A DNA stretch of 64,000 bases from Sphingobacteriaceae bacterium (GCA_016709575.1 JADJMM010000009.1:1-64000); one strand, 5' to 3'. Positions 27,899-37,715 are shown, numbered from the stretch's first letter. Notes: generated by a model not told the origin, from the sequence alone. Made by a program: numbers and translations.

Positions 27899-27914
27899 AG
27901 TTCCACGTGGAACT
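27899..27914. promoter_or_regulatory. parS-like ParB binding site 1
   Basis: AGTTCCACGTGGAACT is a perfect 16-bp palindrome matching the core of the parS consensus TGTTNCACGTGNAACA. It occupies the 23-base gap between mnmG and the following methyltransferase gene. Confidence 0.75.
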
Positions 27915-27920
27915 AATTAT

Positions 27921-28796
27921 ATGCTGCAACAAATAACCAATTGTCCGGTTTGTAAGGGCACAGACTTCGCCCCCTTTTTAACCTGTAAAGATTATACTGT
28001 AAGCCAAGAAAGCTTCAATATTGTTTCATGCAAAGCCTGCAACTTTAAGTTCACTAATCCTCGCCCCTCAGATTCTGAGATTGGGAAATACTATAAGTCG
28101 GAAGACTATGTTTCGCATTCCGATACGAAGAAAGGATTAATAAACCGCCTATACCACATGGTCCGAACCAGAACCTTAAAGCAGAAGCTGGGCCTGATTA
28201 GTTCTTATGTTTCACGTGGAACAATATTGGATTACGGCTGCGGTACAGGAATGTTTTTAAAGACTTGCGCGGACGCCGGATGGAAATCCTTTGGCTTTGA
28301 ACCAGACTCTGACGCCAGGAAGTTGGTAGAAGGAAAAGGTTTAACGGTGAGGAATTCTAAGGAGACCCTAAGTTCAAACAAGTACGACATCATTAGTCTT
28401 TGGCACGTGCTAGAACACGTAACCGATCTTGACCCAACATTACAATTCTTTTCCAATAACATTACAGATAAAGGCCGCTTGATTATCGCGGTCCCAAATT
28501 ATACTTCGGCCGACGCGAAACATTACAAAGAGTTTTGGGCAGGCTATGATGTGCCCCGTCACATTTACCATTTCGAGATAAACACCCTAAAGAAACTTTT
28601 GGGCAACTATGGATTTAGCCTGGAAGAAACCAAGCCTATGAAGTTCGATAGTTATTACGTTAGCATGCTTTCTGAGAAATACAAAACCGGATCCATGAAT
28701 TACTTTACAGCTTTCTTAAACGGACTTAAGTCTAATCTCGCCGCTAAGGATTCTTCTCAGTACTCCAGCGTTATTTACATCTTTAAAAAGGCTTAG
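27921..28796 (+). CDS. Class I SAM-dependent methyltransferase with N-terminal zinc ribbon
   Basis: The 291-residue protein begins with a Cys4 zinc-ribbon-like segment (CPVCKGTDF...VSCKACNFKFTNPRPS, about 8-52). A class I methyltransferase core follows with motif I ILDYGCGTGMFLKTCADAG (~103-121), GFEPDSDA, and IISLWHVLEHVTDLD, then GRLIIAVPNY and the PRHIYHFE motif. This architecture (zinc ribbon plus Methyltransf_12/23) often acts on sugars or lipids; the substrate is unknown. A parS-like 16-mer lies inside the coding sequence (28208-28223) and encodes VSRGT. Confidence 0.85.
   Translation: MLQQITNCPVCKGTDFAPFLTCKDYTVSQESFNIVSCKACNFKFTNPRPSDSEIGKYYKSEDYVSHSDTKKGLINRLYHMVRTRTLKQKLGLISSYVSRGTILDYGCGTGMFLKTCADAGWKSFGFEPDSDARKLVEGKGLTVRNSKETLSSNKYDIISLWHVLEHVTDLDPTLQFFSNNITDKGRLIIAVPNYTSADAKHYKEFWAGYDVPRHIYHFEINTLKKLLGNYGFSLEETKPMKFDSYYVSMLSEKYKTGSMNYFTAFLNGLKSNLAAKDSSQYSSVIYIFKKA
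28208..28223. promoter_or_regulatory. parS-like ParB binding site 2 (intragenic)
   Basis: TGTTTCACGTGGAACA matches the bacterial parS consensus over all 16 positions (one internal mismatch in the palindrome). It lies within the methyltransferase reading frame. Confidence 0.8.
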
Positions 28797-28806
28797 CCCT
28801 TTATAT

Positions 28807-28822
28807 TGTTTCACGTGGAACA
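28807..28822. promoter_or_regulatory. parS-like ParB binding site 3
   Basis: TGTTTCACGTGGAACA, identical to the intragenic site, begins 10 bases after the methyltransferase stop; with flanks ATTG...CAAT the near-palindrome spans 28805-28824. Confidence 0.82.
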
Positions 28823-29704
28823 ATAACAAACCCCTATTCTTGCTATAAACCTAATTAGCCCTGGCGCTAGCTAGCCTTTCTTTTAAAGGCTTAAAATATC
28901 CTTAACGCGCCTTGGACCTTCCCTTCATAGCAAAGACTCTTATAAAGCACTTATTTCAATTCTTACACAACACCTCTTGTTGTTTATCTCAGAACAAGTC
29001 TTTGTTTTATATATAGACTGAGGTATTGAGTTAAGGAATTTCTATTTGATTGAATCAATAATGAAAAACAACAACTATGAACATGCTAAATTCATTAAAG
29101 CACATTATTCAATTAGTGAATATCTGTTAGAGCCCTGACATCAATTATTTCAATATTGAGATTGTATGTTAAAAGTAAATTTTGGTCACTATAGTATTTG
29201 TAGAACTAGAACCGAACCCATATTCCCGAATTTGTTAAATCCTTAACTTATTAGTAGACCGTTCCTATATGAATAGGAGAATGTTTGAGTTGAAAACTAT
29301 TTTGTTTGGAATAGCAATTGAATAAGCGCGCCTCCGAATTAAATAACACCAAGTAAAAGAGAGGCTGGGTGATAAAAGTTGATTAGAGAAGAAGCATGAC
29401 CCTATATGAGCGAAGAGGGCGGAAGCTGTTTCTGTAAATAAAGAAAAAGGCTTTTCTTAAATAGCTAGCCAGCAAATACCGGCACTAGTTTCTTAATAAA
29501 AGTCTAATTGCAAAAGAAGAAAACCTAGCGGATTGGTAAAGGCATACCTTCAAGAAAAATTAGCTAAAGTGCGTCCAGGAACAAAGAATTTAATGCATAG
29601 AGTTAAGGGCGAAGAAAGCTTATTCATTAATTCTATTTAACATAATAAAAGTTATTGCAATTAAAAAGAGCCCGCGTTTACACGAGCTTCTTTTCTAATA
29701 AAAC
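28823..29704. other. Gene-free region beside the parS cluster
   Basis: Roughly 880 bases without a supportable gene, AT-rich with scattered small hairpins (CTTGTT/AACAAG near 28976-28998, CCTAT/ATAGG near 29265-29278). The neighbours point into it from both sides. I found no good DnaA box (TTATNCACA on either strand). A frame at about 29500-29640 lacks an ATG. The right end (about 29665-29700) may hold the weak terminator of the aminopeptidase gene. Confidence 0.5.
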
Positions 29705-30997
29705 CTATTTACTGTTCATCAGGTCTTCTATTTCTTCAGCCTCTAAAGGAATATTCTTCATTAAATCCATTTGTCCTTTTGAAGTAATTAGCACGTTATT
29801 TTCTAAACGAATTCCCAGGTTTTCTTCAGGAATGTAAATTCCCGGCTCAACCGTAAACACCATTCCGGGACGCATTGGTTCGTTAAAGAATCCAACATCG
29901 TGAACGTCCAATCCTAAGAAATGCGAAGTTCCGTGCATGAAATATTTCTTGTAAGCAGGCCATGCCGGATTTTGTTTTTTTACATCAGCGGCTTTTATCA
30001 AACGTAATTTTAATAACTCTTCAGTCATTAATTCGCCAACAGCCTTGTTATATTTTTCAAAAGTATTTCCATCTTTCAACATTTTAGTAGCAGCTTTCAT
30101 AACCCTTAAAACAGCATCGTAAACGTTGCGCTGACGCTTAGTAAATTTGCCGCTAACAGGTAAACAACGCGTTAAATCGCTAGCGTAATTCGCGTATTCT
30201 GCAGCCGTATCCAACAACAAAACATCGCCCGCCTTACATTGTTTATTATTCTCAACGTAGTGTAAAACACAAGCGCTGGCACCACTCGCAATGATTGGTC
30301 CGTAGGCAAAACCTTGACTTCTATTACGGATAAACTCGTGAATTAATTCGGCTTCAATCTCATGTTCCCAAACACCCGGCTTCACAAACTTTAATAAGCG
30401 ACGAAATCCTTTTTCGGTGATATCACAAGCTTGTTGAATTAATTCAATCTCCACAGCGCTCTTAATAGAACGAATTTTGTGCATGATAGGAGCAGAGCGC
30501 TCGAATTTATGTAATGGATATTTTTGTTGCATCCACTTGTTAAAGCGCGCTTCGGCCGTTTCTGTATTTATGTAACGACGGGTATGCTCGTTGCTGTTTA
30601 AATAAATATTCTCCGCCTGAAACACGAATGCCTGAAACACTTTTTCAAATTCGTGGTGCCAGTAAATATGCTCAATTCCGCTAACTTTTGTAGCTTCTTC
30701 TTTTGTTAATTTAGCACCTTCCCAAATGGCAATAAGCTCGCTGGTTTCTTTTATGAATAGAACTTCTTTATGTTTTCCGTCTTTTACATCAGGGAAAATC
30801 ATAAGAATAGTATCTTCTTGATCAACCCCGGTTAAATAAAATAAATCACTGTTTTGACGAAATCCCATAGCGCCATCGGCGTTAGTAGGCAAAATATCGT
30901 TGCTTACAAAAAGACCTAAAGAACCTGGTTTTAGCTGTTGCTTATACTTGCGGCGGTTTTCTACAAATAAGCTTTTGTTGATAGGAGAATACTTCAT
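29705..30997 (-). CDS. Aminopeptidase P-family (M24B) Xaa-Pro peptidase
   Basis: The 430-residue protein has an aminopeptidase P N-terminal domain (1-135; NADGAMGFRQNSDLFYLTGVD) and a pita-bread M24 catalytic domain. The five metal ligands are visible: Asp in LLLDTAAEYANYASDLTR (two Asp), His in HGTSHFLGLDVHD, Glu in FTVEPGIYIPE and Glu in IRLENNVLIT. It removes N-terminal residues preceding proline. There is no signal peptide, so it is cytoplasmic. The M90 peptidase gene lies upstream on the same strand, 66 bases away. Confidence 0.93.
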   Translation of the reverse strand: MKYSPINKSLFVENRRKYKQQLKPGSLGLFVSNDILPTNADGAMGFRQNSDLFYLTGVDQEDTILMIFPDVKDGKHKEVLFIKETSELIAIWEGAKLTKEEATKVSGIEHIYWHHEFEKVFQAFVFQAENIYLNSNEHTRRYINTETAEARFNKWMQQKYPLHKFERSAPIMHKIRSIKSAVEIELIQQACDITEKGFRRLLKFVKPGVWEHEIEAELIHEFIRNRSQGFAYGPIIASGASACVLHYVENNKQCKAGDVLLLDTAAEYANYASDLTRCLPVSGKFTKRQRNVYDAVLRVMKAATKMLKDGNTFEKYNKAVGELMTEELLKLRLIKAADVKKQNPAWPAYKKYFMHGTSHFLGLDVHDVGFFNEPMRPGMVFTVEPGIYIPEENLGIRLENNVLITSKGQMDLMKNIPLEAEEIEDLMNSK

Positions 30998-31063
30998 AAT
31001 AATAAATTTAATACACGAATATACAGCTTAAAGCTACCAAAACAAATCCCGTAGAGCAGGGGA

Positions 31064-32302
31064 TTATTTCACCCAAACATAAGCGTCTTGAAGCTCTTTA
31101 AGAAATTGATTTCTCTCGCCCTCTTCTAATTTCACGTAAGCGGTTTCCTCGTAAAAGGATCCGTCGGTTTCAAAAAAGGTTAAACTAACGGAGTGGTCAT
31201 TACCCTCCCCATTAAAGAACTCAATCTTAACTAATTGGGGCAGGCTGATGTTTTGGAAAGCATGATGTTTGAAAAGGAAAAACCCTTTTGATAACAGCAG
31301 CTCGTTTCCCTCAATAGTAAAGGAGCGGTATAAAAAATCTTCCCGAAAAAAGGCAAGAACAAACACAACAAAAGTAAAAAGCGCCGGAAACGAAAACACA
31401 CCGGCCGAGTACGCCGTGAAAAGCGAAACCGCCAAACAAATAAAAGCCGGACCAAACAAAGGGAGCCCTTTTTTTATTACAGTTGGACTTAATTTTAAGT
31501 CGCGACTCTGAATAAGAATTTCCTCCTCACGAATGTTAACCTTAGTTTCCGTTCCGTTAGTTTTTTGGTTTAGCATAACGGCGGTTGCAGAATAAAAGAG
31601 CGGAAGTTCGGTTTGGAATTCTTTAGGCGACTCAAAAAAGTGCTCTACAACTACACTTAAAAATTCATTAATATTTGTCCCGCCGTATTTTCTGAAAATA
31701 CTTTTAGCCCCGCCCTTAAGTTTTTTAAATTCTTCATTTGCATAAGAAAACCACTTTGGAAAGTATCCATCAAAAAACTCGTCCGTTTCATGACCCCTTA
31801 CACCATTAAAGCGGAGCGCGTGAGTAAATTCATGCAGACCAAGATTTAAATTATCGTTTGGGATTTTGTAGCCATCAATGAAACTTTTCCAACTAAACGA
31901 AACAAATCCGTTTAAGTTGGTTTCGCCCTTTAATTTTAAGCCGCTAATTTCGTTTTTGAAATCAGAAGAAAATAAAATAATGGTTTCAAAATAACCAATG
32001 CGCCAGTTTTCTAACCCTAAAGTTAATTGTACCGCCGAAGCGGAAATGATAGCTTTTACCTGATTATTTATTTCAAAACCTTTTTGGGAAACAAACCATT
32101 TAGAATTAGCAAACTTTATAATCCTGTCAACAAAAACAGATTTCCAATGATATGAAAGTGTTCGGTAATAACTAAAATATTTAGCCAAAAAAACATCGAG
32201 CTCTTGTGCGTTAAGTGATATGTCCTTTAGGTCGTTCAAGCTGAAAATCCACGCAAAATAAGTAAAAACCTCAATAAACAGGCGTTTCGTTGAGTGAGAC
32301 AA
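31064..32302 (-). CDS. M90/MtfA-like zinc peptidase, membrane-associated
   Basis: The 412-residue protein has the MtfA-type zinc motif HEFTH in LNLGLHEFTHALRF (about 151-165), and the downstream acidic segment TNINEFLSVVVEHFFESPKEF, which carries the third ligand. Unlike short MtfA proteins it has an added C-terminal half with two hydrophobic segments (GPAFICLAVSLFTAYSAGVF, FTFVVFVLAFF) and a PH-like tail. MtfA in enterobacteria regulates the Mlc repressor; no Mlc is seen here, so the substrate is unknown. It is divergent from the small secreted protein gene at 32373. Confidence 0.82.
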   Translation of the reverse strand: MSHSTKRLFIEVFTYFAWIFSLNDLKDISLNAQELDVFLAKYFSYYRTLSYHWKSVFVDRIIKFANSKWFVSQKGFEINNQVKAIISASAVQLTLGLENWRIGYFETIILFSSDFKNEISGLKLKGETNLNGFVSFSWKSFIDGYKIPNDNLNLGLHEFTHALRFNGVRGHETDEFFDGYFPKWFSYANEEFKKLKGGAKSIFRKYGGTNINEFLSVVVEHFFESPKEFQTELPLFYSATAVMLNQKTNGTETKVNIREEEILIQSRDLKLSPTVIKKGLPLFGPAFICLAVSLFTAYSAGVFSFPALFTFVVFVLAFFREDFLYRSFTIEGNELLLSKGFFLFKHHAFQNISLPQLVKIEFFNGEGNDHSVSLTFFETDGSFYEETAYVKLEEGERNQFLKELQDAYVWVK

Positions 32303-32372
32303 AGCTATTAATTATCCTAGAAATTGTCCCTCTAGGCTCATTGGCGTAAATTGTGGTCGGAAATATACTATC

Positions 32373-32768
32373 ATGAAACAGAATAAAATACATTTTTTGC
32401 TTGTTTTTTTAGTGTGTGGTTTTTTAGTAAACGCACAAACAAGCTCTATTGCTAAACACTGGCACGAAGCTCCTGAAAGCTCAAAGGGCGACACAATAGT
32501 TTTTAAAACTACCGCACATGTTTTAAGTGCAAATGAGGATCCGGCTTATCATTGGTCAGATTTCACTGTTAACGCTAACAACACTTTTGATATAGCCTAT
32601 TGGAGATGGTGCCCTAGCGGTAATTACGCCTATAGCGGAACGTGGAGCTCTCCAACATCAGGAAAAATGATTTTCGATTTTGGTGTAGGAAAATGTAAAT
32701 GCGAAATGCAAATTATTTCTACAACACCAACAGAGCTTAAAGCTATTATAAAAGAAACTACAAACTAA
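32373..32768 (+). CDS. Small secreted hypothetical protein
   Basis: The 131-residue protein has a signal peptide (IHFLLVFLVCGFLVNAQ) and a beta-rich mature domain with two or three Cys (WRWCPSG, GKCKCEMQI). No family is recognised, although the fold pattern (TFDIAYWRWCPSGNYAYSGTWS) resembles small lipocalin-like proteins. It starts 10 bases before the giant T9SS type B protein, so the two may be co-transcribed. Confidence 0.6.
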   Translation: MKQNKIHFLLVFLVCGFLVNAQTSSIAKHWHEAPESSKGDTIVFKTTAHVLSANEDPAYHWSDFTVNANNTFDIAYWRWCPSGNYAYSGTWSSPTSGKMIFDFGVGKCKCEMQIISTTPTELKAIIKETTN

Positions 32769-32778
32769 ACCTACTATA

Positions 32779-35700
32779 ATGAAACGCATTTATTATTCAC
32801 TTTTAATTTTACTGTTTGCCTTAACCGGTCAACAAGGTTATTCCCAACTTCAAACAGCAAAATGGTATTTTGGCGGACAGGCAGGACTTGATTTTATGGG
32901 AATGCCAACCATTCTTACAAACGGGATGATGAGTCCATGGGAAGGTTGTGCAAGTATTTCTGACGCGAGCGGCGCATTGTTATTTTATACAGATGGTATT
33001 ACTGTTTGGAATAAAACACATGCCGTAATGACTAACGGAACAGGGCTATTTGGAAACAGCTCTTCTACACAATCAGGAGTAATTGTTCAAAGACCGGGTA
33101 GCGCAACTATTTATTATATTTTTACAGTAGACGCACAAGCTGCGGCAAACGGATTAAGATATTCTACAGTTGACATGAGTATGTCGGCAGGAAACGGCGC
33201 TGTTACGGTTAAAAACACATTATTACAAACACCGAGTGATGAAAAAATTACAGCCGTTCGTCATTGTAATGGTGTAGATATTTGGGTGGTGACACACGAT
33301 TGGAATTCAAACAACTTCAGATCTTTTTTAGTAACAGCTGCAGGCGTTGGTGCGCCCGTTGTTTCTGGGGTGGGAAACGTACATAACGGAAGTAACGCAA
33401 ATACAATCGGACAAATGAAAGCCTCTCCTAATGGAAGAAAATTAGGTTTAGCCGTTCATGATTCACCATTAAACTCTTTTGAATTATTTGACTTCGATAA
33501 TTCAACAGGTGTTGTTAGCAATCCTTTAGTTTTGGGAAATACATTTAACTGGGCCTATGGTTGCGAATTCTCTCCCGATGGAACAAAATTTTATGGCGGA
33601 AAGTACGGCGGAGGATCTTATCGCCTTTATCAATGGAATATGTGCGCGGGTTCAAACGCTGCAATAATTGCTTCGTGTTTTACTGTTGCAACTATGCCGG
33701 CCATGCCAATGTCAATTCAGGCTGCGCTTAACGGAAAACTTTATGTGTGTCGTTTCTCTCAACAAATTGATGGCGTTATTAATGCGCCGAACGCATTAGG
33801 CGCGGCGTGTAATTATGTCGACTTAGGACAATCAACAGCTCCGCGCACAAATAACTTAGGGCTGCCAAACTTTGTTACTAGTTATTTAAAATCACCACCA
33901 CCACCATTTACTTATACAGTAAACTCTGCGGTCAGCTGTCTAACGGCCTCCTTCTCTCCGCCGGCCATTTCTACAGTCGCGGCCACATGTTCTTCTGCAG
34001 GATTTTCTGTAACAGGTATGACTTGGACGTTTGGCGATCCGGGTTCAGGACCATTAAACACATCTACACTTACAAATCCTGGGCATCTTTATCCTGGACC
34101 AGGAACATACACGGCACAACTAATTATTAATTATGCTTGTAATGCAGACACAATAAAAGTTCCTGTAACATTAGTTTCTCCAACAATAGCAATTACAACA
34201 ACATCAGCATCGTGTTCTTCACTTGGTTCAGCAACGGTTGTTGCCGGAGGAGGAGCGGGACCATACACATATACTTGGTCACCAAGTGCACAAAATACAG
34301 CTATCGCAACAAATCTTTCCGCAGGTATTTACACTGTTACAGTGCGCGACGTAGGTGGCGGTTGTGTTGTAACAGGAACTGCGAATTTAGGCGCAAGTAA
34401 TTTAATGTCAGGAACAGTAACATCGTCAAGCGTTGCTTGTAATGGTGGAACAACGGGTTCTGCAACATTAAGCATCAGCGGAGGCTCCGGAAATTATTCT
34501 TATTCGTGGACACCAAGCGCACAAACCACATCAGTAGCAAGCAACCTTGCCGCAGGGGTGTATACCGTTATAGCGAATGATTTAAGTAGCAGCTGCTCGG
34601 TAACACAAACCGTTTTAGTTGCACAGCCATCTGCATTAACATTAGGAATTACAGCAAGCACACCAAGCGCCTGTGTTGGAACAAATATTACTTTAACTGC
34701 TAATACAACAGGCGGAACTGCTGCGTATAATTATGCGTGGGCCTCCGGTCCTGCAACGGCAGCTTATGTTGTTACACAAGCAGTAGGCGGAAACTATACT
34801 TACTCTGCAACAACTACAGACGCGAATCTTTGTCAAACAACAAATACATTTGCTGTTACGTTTGTAAATAATCCAACACTTACAGCAACAAGCTCTACAG
34901 TTTGTGTTGGGACTACCGCAACATTAACTGCAAACGGCGCCACGTCTTATACTTGGAATCCGGGGAACGTTATTGGAAGCACATTTACTTCAGCTCCCGC
35001 AGTTACAACTACTATGACAGTAATTGGTGCTATAGGAACTTGTTCTGCAACAACAACCGCCATCATAACGGTTAACGCCTTGCCCACACCGACAGCGGGA
35101 AGTAATAGTCCGGTTTGTGTTGGCGACCCAATTAATTTAACAGGAAGCGCGGCCGCAACATATACATGGGCCGGCCCGAGCGGGTTTACATCGAATGTTC
35201 AAAATCCGGTTATTCCAATTTGCGGATTAGCGAATGGTGGAACAAATACTTTAACTGTAACCGACGCTAATGGTTGTACAAATTTTGTTACCGTAAACGT
35301 TGTCGTAAATCCACTACCAGCTATTATAGTAAACAATCCAACAGTTTGTGTAAACCAAGCTATTAATTTTACTGCAACGGGTGGAGCAACTTATTTGTGG
35401 TCGGGACCAAACAGCTTTACGTCTAACTTACAAAATCCAACTATTCCAAGCGCAACATTAAATATGTCGGGACCATATACCGTTATTGTAACAAGTGCGG
35501 CAGGATGTTCTAATACCGCGGTTTCAACAACAACAGTTTATGCTTTACCAAATCCAAACATTACAAGTAACAGTCCGGTTTGTGCAGGACAAACTTTAAA
35601 TTTATTCGGAAGCGGAGGCGCAACTTATGCTTGGAGCGGCCCAGGGTATACTGGTTTAAATCAGAATCCAACTATTAGTAATGTTACTGCGGCAGCAAAT

Positions 35701-37248
35701 GGAGTTTATACTTTATTAGTTGCTTCAGGAAGTTGTACAGCAAGCACAACTTTCACTGTAGTGATTAATCCAATACCGGTATTTAGTTTTGCAGGAAGTA
35801 ATGTGTTATGTAACGGGCAGAGCAATGGAACATCAACAATAAACGTAACTGTTGGTACAGGTCCTTTCAATTACAACTGGAGTACAATTCCATCACAAAC
35901 AACACAAGGCGCAACTGGGCTTGCCGCGGGAACTTATTCTTGTATTGTAACAGATGCGAACAATTGTAGTAGCGTTGCATCAACACAAATTACACAACCA
36001 ACTCAATTTAGCGTTTCAATTAATAGCGCAACATTCTCTGCTTGCGCAAACAGTCCGATAAATGTAAATGCTATTGGAAGTGGCGGAACAGGTCCTTATA
36101 ACTATAATTGGGTATCTGGTCCGGCAACAGGAGTTTATTCTGTTAACGAAATTGTAGCTGGAAATTATACTTACACAGTAAACGCAACCGATGCGTTTAA
36201 TTGTCCTGCAAGTAATTTTATTAATTTGACTTTCTTCCCACAACCAACAGTTACTGCAACCAGTGCTACTGTTTGTGCAGGACAATCAACAAATCTTACA
36301 GCGAGCGGCGCAACAAGTTATGTTTGGCAGCCGGGAAATATTACAGGATCAACTTATCCGTTTAGCGGAAATACTTCTGTTAACGTTAGTGTAATTGGTA
36401 CAGCAAATGGTTGTAGTAATTCTGCTAATACAAACATTATGGTAAACCCTAATCCTAACGCTAGTATTAATGTAGGAAATGCAAAAGGATGCGTTCCTAC
36501 TTGTGTTACATTCAGTGCAGGCGGAAGTTCAAGCATTACAAGTTATGGTTGGATTTTAAATGGAGCGGGAATTACAGGATCTGTAAATGGAGCTTATTGT
36601 TTTGATGAAGCAGCCTCTTATACTTTAGGTTTAACCGTTATGGATGCATTTGGTTGTACAAGTACAGTTGTTCCTGTTAACATCGAAATTTATCCACAGC
36701 CAGTTGCAGATTTTAATCACGCACCAATTAAACCAATTGTGAATCAAGATCCATTTGTAACATTTACTGATGCATCTTATGGCGCACCAATTGTAAGTTG
36801 GAATTGGTATTTTATGAATACCGCTCAATACACTTCTATTTTACAAAATCCAACTTTCCCTTATACGGAGCCGGGAACTTACCCTGTAGTTTTAGTTGTT
36901 AAGAGTGATAGAGGTTGTACAGATACTTTAGTTCGTCCTTTAGTTGTTGGTGAAGATTTTGGAATTTATGTTCCAAACGTTTTCACACCAAACGGTGATG
37001 GGCTGAATGATATCTTCCAACCAAAAGGATTTGGCGTTGTGAAATATGAATTAAATATTTTTGACCGTTGGGGCGAAAAAGTTTTTTCAACTACTGACTT
37101 TGAAAAAGGATGGGATGGCACAATGCAATCGAAGAAAGACGTGAAATATGGTGTTTTAGAAGACGGAGCCTATACCTGGTTAATTAATTGTACTAGTGTG
37201 TTTGGAAAATCACATGAGTTAAAAGGTCACGTAACACTAATGAAATAA
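32779..37248 (+). CDS. Giant PKD/SprB-repeat protein with gliding-motility-associated (T9SS type B) C-terminal domain
   Basis: The 1489-residue precursor has a signal peptide (YYSLLILLFALTGQQGYSQ), an N-terminal propeller-like region (about 30-370), then PKD domains (MTWTFGDPGSGP). Many Ig-like/SprB-type repeats follow with recurring Y-x-W-x-P, C-x-G and GVYT/AGTYT motifs. The gliding motility-associated C-terminal domain is textbook (PNVFTPNGDGLNDIF...YELNIFDRWGEKVF...WDG...AYTWLINC). It is exported by T9SS and probably acts as a surface adhesin in gliding or attachment. It is intact over 4.4 kb. A strong terminator follows. Confidence 0.9.
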   Translation: MKRIYYSLLILLFALTGQQGYSQLQTAKWYFGGQAGLDFMGMPTILTNGMMSPWEGCASISDASGALLFYTDGITVWNKTHAVMTNGTGLFGNSSSTQSGVIVQRPGSATIYYIFTVDAQAAANGLRYSTVDMSMSAGNGAVTVKNTLLQTPSDEKITAVRHCNGVDIWVVTHDWNSNNFRSFLVTAAGVGAPVVSGVGNVHNGSNANTIGQMKASPNGRKLGLAVHDSPLNSFELFDFDNSTGVVSNPLVLGNTFNWAYGCEFSPDGTKFYGGKYGGGSYRLYQWNMCAGSNAAIIASCFTVATMPAMPMSIQAALNGKLYVCRFSQQIDGVINAPNALGAACNYVDLGQSTAPRTNNLGLPNFVTSYLKSPPPPFTYTVNSAVSCLTASFSPPAISTVAATCSSAGFSVTGMTWTFGDPGSGPLNTSTLTNPGHLYPGPGTYTAQLIINYACNADTIKVPVTLVSPTIAITTTSASCSSLGSATVVAGGGAGPYTYTWSPSAQNTAIATNLSAGIYTVTVRDVGGGCVVTGTANLGASNLMSGTVTSSSVACNGGTTGSATLSISGGSGNYSYSWTPSAQTTSVASNLAAGVYTVIANDLSSSCSVTQTVLVAQPSALTLGITASTPSACVGTNITLTANTTGGTAAYNYAWASGPATAAYVVTQAVGGNYTYSATTTDANLCQTTNTFAVTFVNNPTLTATSSTVCVGTTATLTANGATSYTWNPGNVIGSTFTSAPAVTTTMTVIGAIGTCSATTTAIITVNALPTPTAGSNSPVCVGDPINLTGSAAATYTWAGPSGFTSNVQNPVIPICGLANGGTNTLTVTDANGCTNFVTVNVVVNPLPAIIVNNPTVCVNQAINFTATGGATYLWSGPNSFTSNLQNPTIPSATLNMSGPYTVIVTSAAGCSNTAVSTTTVYALPNPNITSNSPVCAGQTLNLFGSGGATYAWSGPGYTGLNQNPTISNVTAAANGVYTLLVASGSCTASTTFTVVINPIPVFSFAGSNVLCNGQSNGTSTINVTVGTGPFNYNWSTIPSQTTQGATGLAAGTYSCIVTDANNCSSVASTQITQPTQFSVSINSATFSACANSPINVNAIGSGGTGPYNYNWVSGPATGVYSVNEIVAGNYTYTVNATDAFNCPASNFINLTFFPQPTVTATSATVCAGQSTNLTASGATSYVWQPGNITGSTYPFSGNTSVNVSVIGTANGCSNSANTNIMVNPNPNASINVGNAKGCVPTCVTFSAGGSSSITSYGWILNGAGITGSVNGAYCFDEAASYTLGLTVMDAFGCTSTVVPVNIEIYPQPVADFNHAPIKPIVNQDPFVTFTDASYGAPIVSWNWYFMNTAQYTSILQNPTFPYTEPGTYPVVLVVKSDRGCTDTLVRPLVVGEDFGIYVPNVFTPNGDGLNDIFQPKGFGVVKYELNIFDRWGEKVFSTTDFEKGWDGTMQSKKDVKYGVLEDGAYTWLINCTSVFGKSHELKGHVTLMK

Positions 37249-37270
37249 TATTAAAAAGTTTGAAAACAAA

Positions 37271-37301
37271 AAAGGCCGCTCTTATCAAGCGGCCTTTTTT
37301 T
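37271..37301. terminator. Rho-independent terminator
   Basis: AAAGGCCGCT (37271-37280) pairs perfectly with AGCGGCCTTT (37288-37297) and is flanked by A- and T-runs, so it can serve the adhesin gene and the convergent lipoprotein gene. Confidence 0.9.
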
Positions 37302-37313
37302 ATTTGTAAAAAA

Positions 37314-37715
37314 TTAGTTTGTATAAACACCTTCAGCAAGAGCAACAGCACCAACAGCTTTAGCTTCTCCGGATTTAAAAAGAACACCATTCACGTAAAT
37401 TTCTACTTTAATTTCTTTATTAGATGGTGTAGAATTAATAGCACTGATACTTAATTTTTGTTTCGGCACCCAATAGAAAGAATAGGTGAAAGTAATACTG
37501 CCAACATCTTTTTTGGTGGTTGTTATTTTGTCGTCTTCAAAAGAAACGTATTCAACATTAAAATGTCCGCTTGCTGAAGTAACGCGATATTGAACTTTGA
37601 TGTCTTCGCTAGCAACAGTAGTAGCAGTAGACGGAATGGGTTCGGTAGACTTCTTTTTACAAGAAGTGAAAAATAGAATTGTAAGGAGAAGCGATAAGGT
37701 GATAATTTTTTTCAT
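37314..37715 (-). CDS. Hypothetical lipoprotein
   Basis: I use ATG 37715, which begins a lipoprotein signal (KKIITLSLLLTILFFTSCKKK). The 133-residue protein has a Ser/Thr linker and a beta-sandwich-like domain (KVQYRVTSASGHFNVEYVSFED...ITFTYSFYWVPKQKLSISAI...KIEVEIYVNGVLFKSG), similar in pattern to small Bacteroidota lipoproteins that bind ligands, but I cannot name the family. The longer frame to 37781 adds residues before the signal. Confidence 0.65.
   Translation of the reverse strand: MKKIITLSLLLTILFFTSCKKKSTEPIPSTATTVASEDIKVQYRVTSASGHFNVEYVSFEDDKITTTKKDVGSITFTYSFYWVPKQKLSISAINSTPSNKEIKVEIYVNGVLFKSGEAKAVGAVALAEGVYTN

Noticed and set aside
29500..29640. Open frame with a basic N-terminus and SLFINSI end
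   Set aside because: There is no ATG or GTG start in the upstream part and no similarity that I recognise.
28823..29704. Replication origin (oriC)
   Set aside because: No DnaA-box-like nonamers on either strand and flanking genes converge; kept only as an open question.
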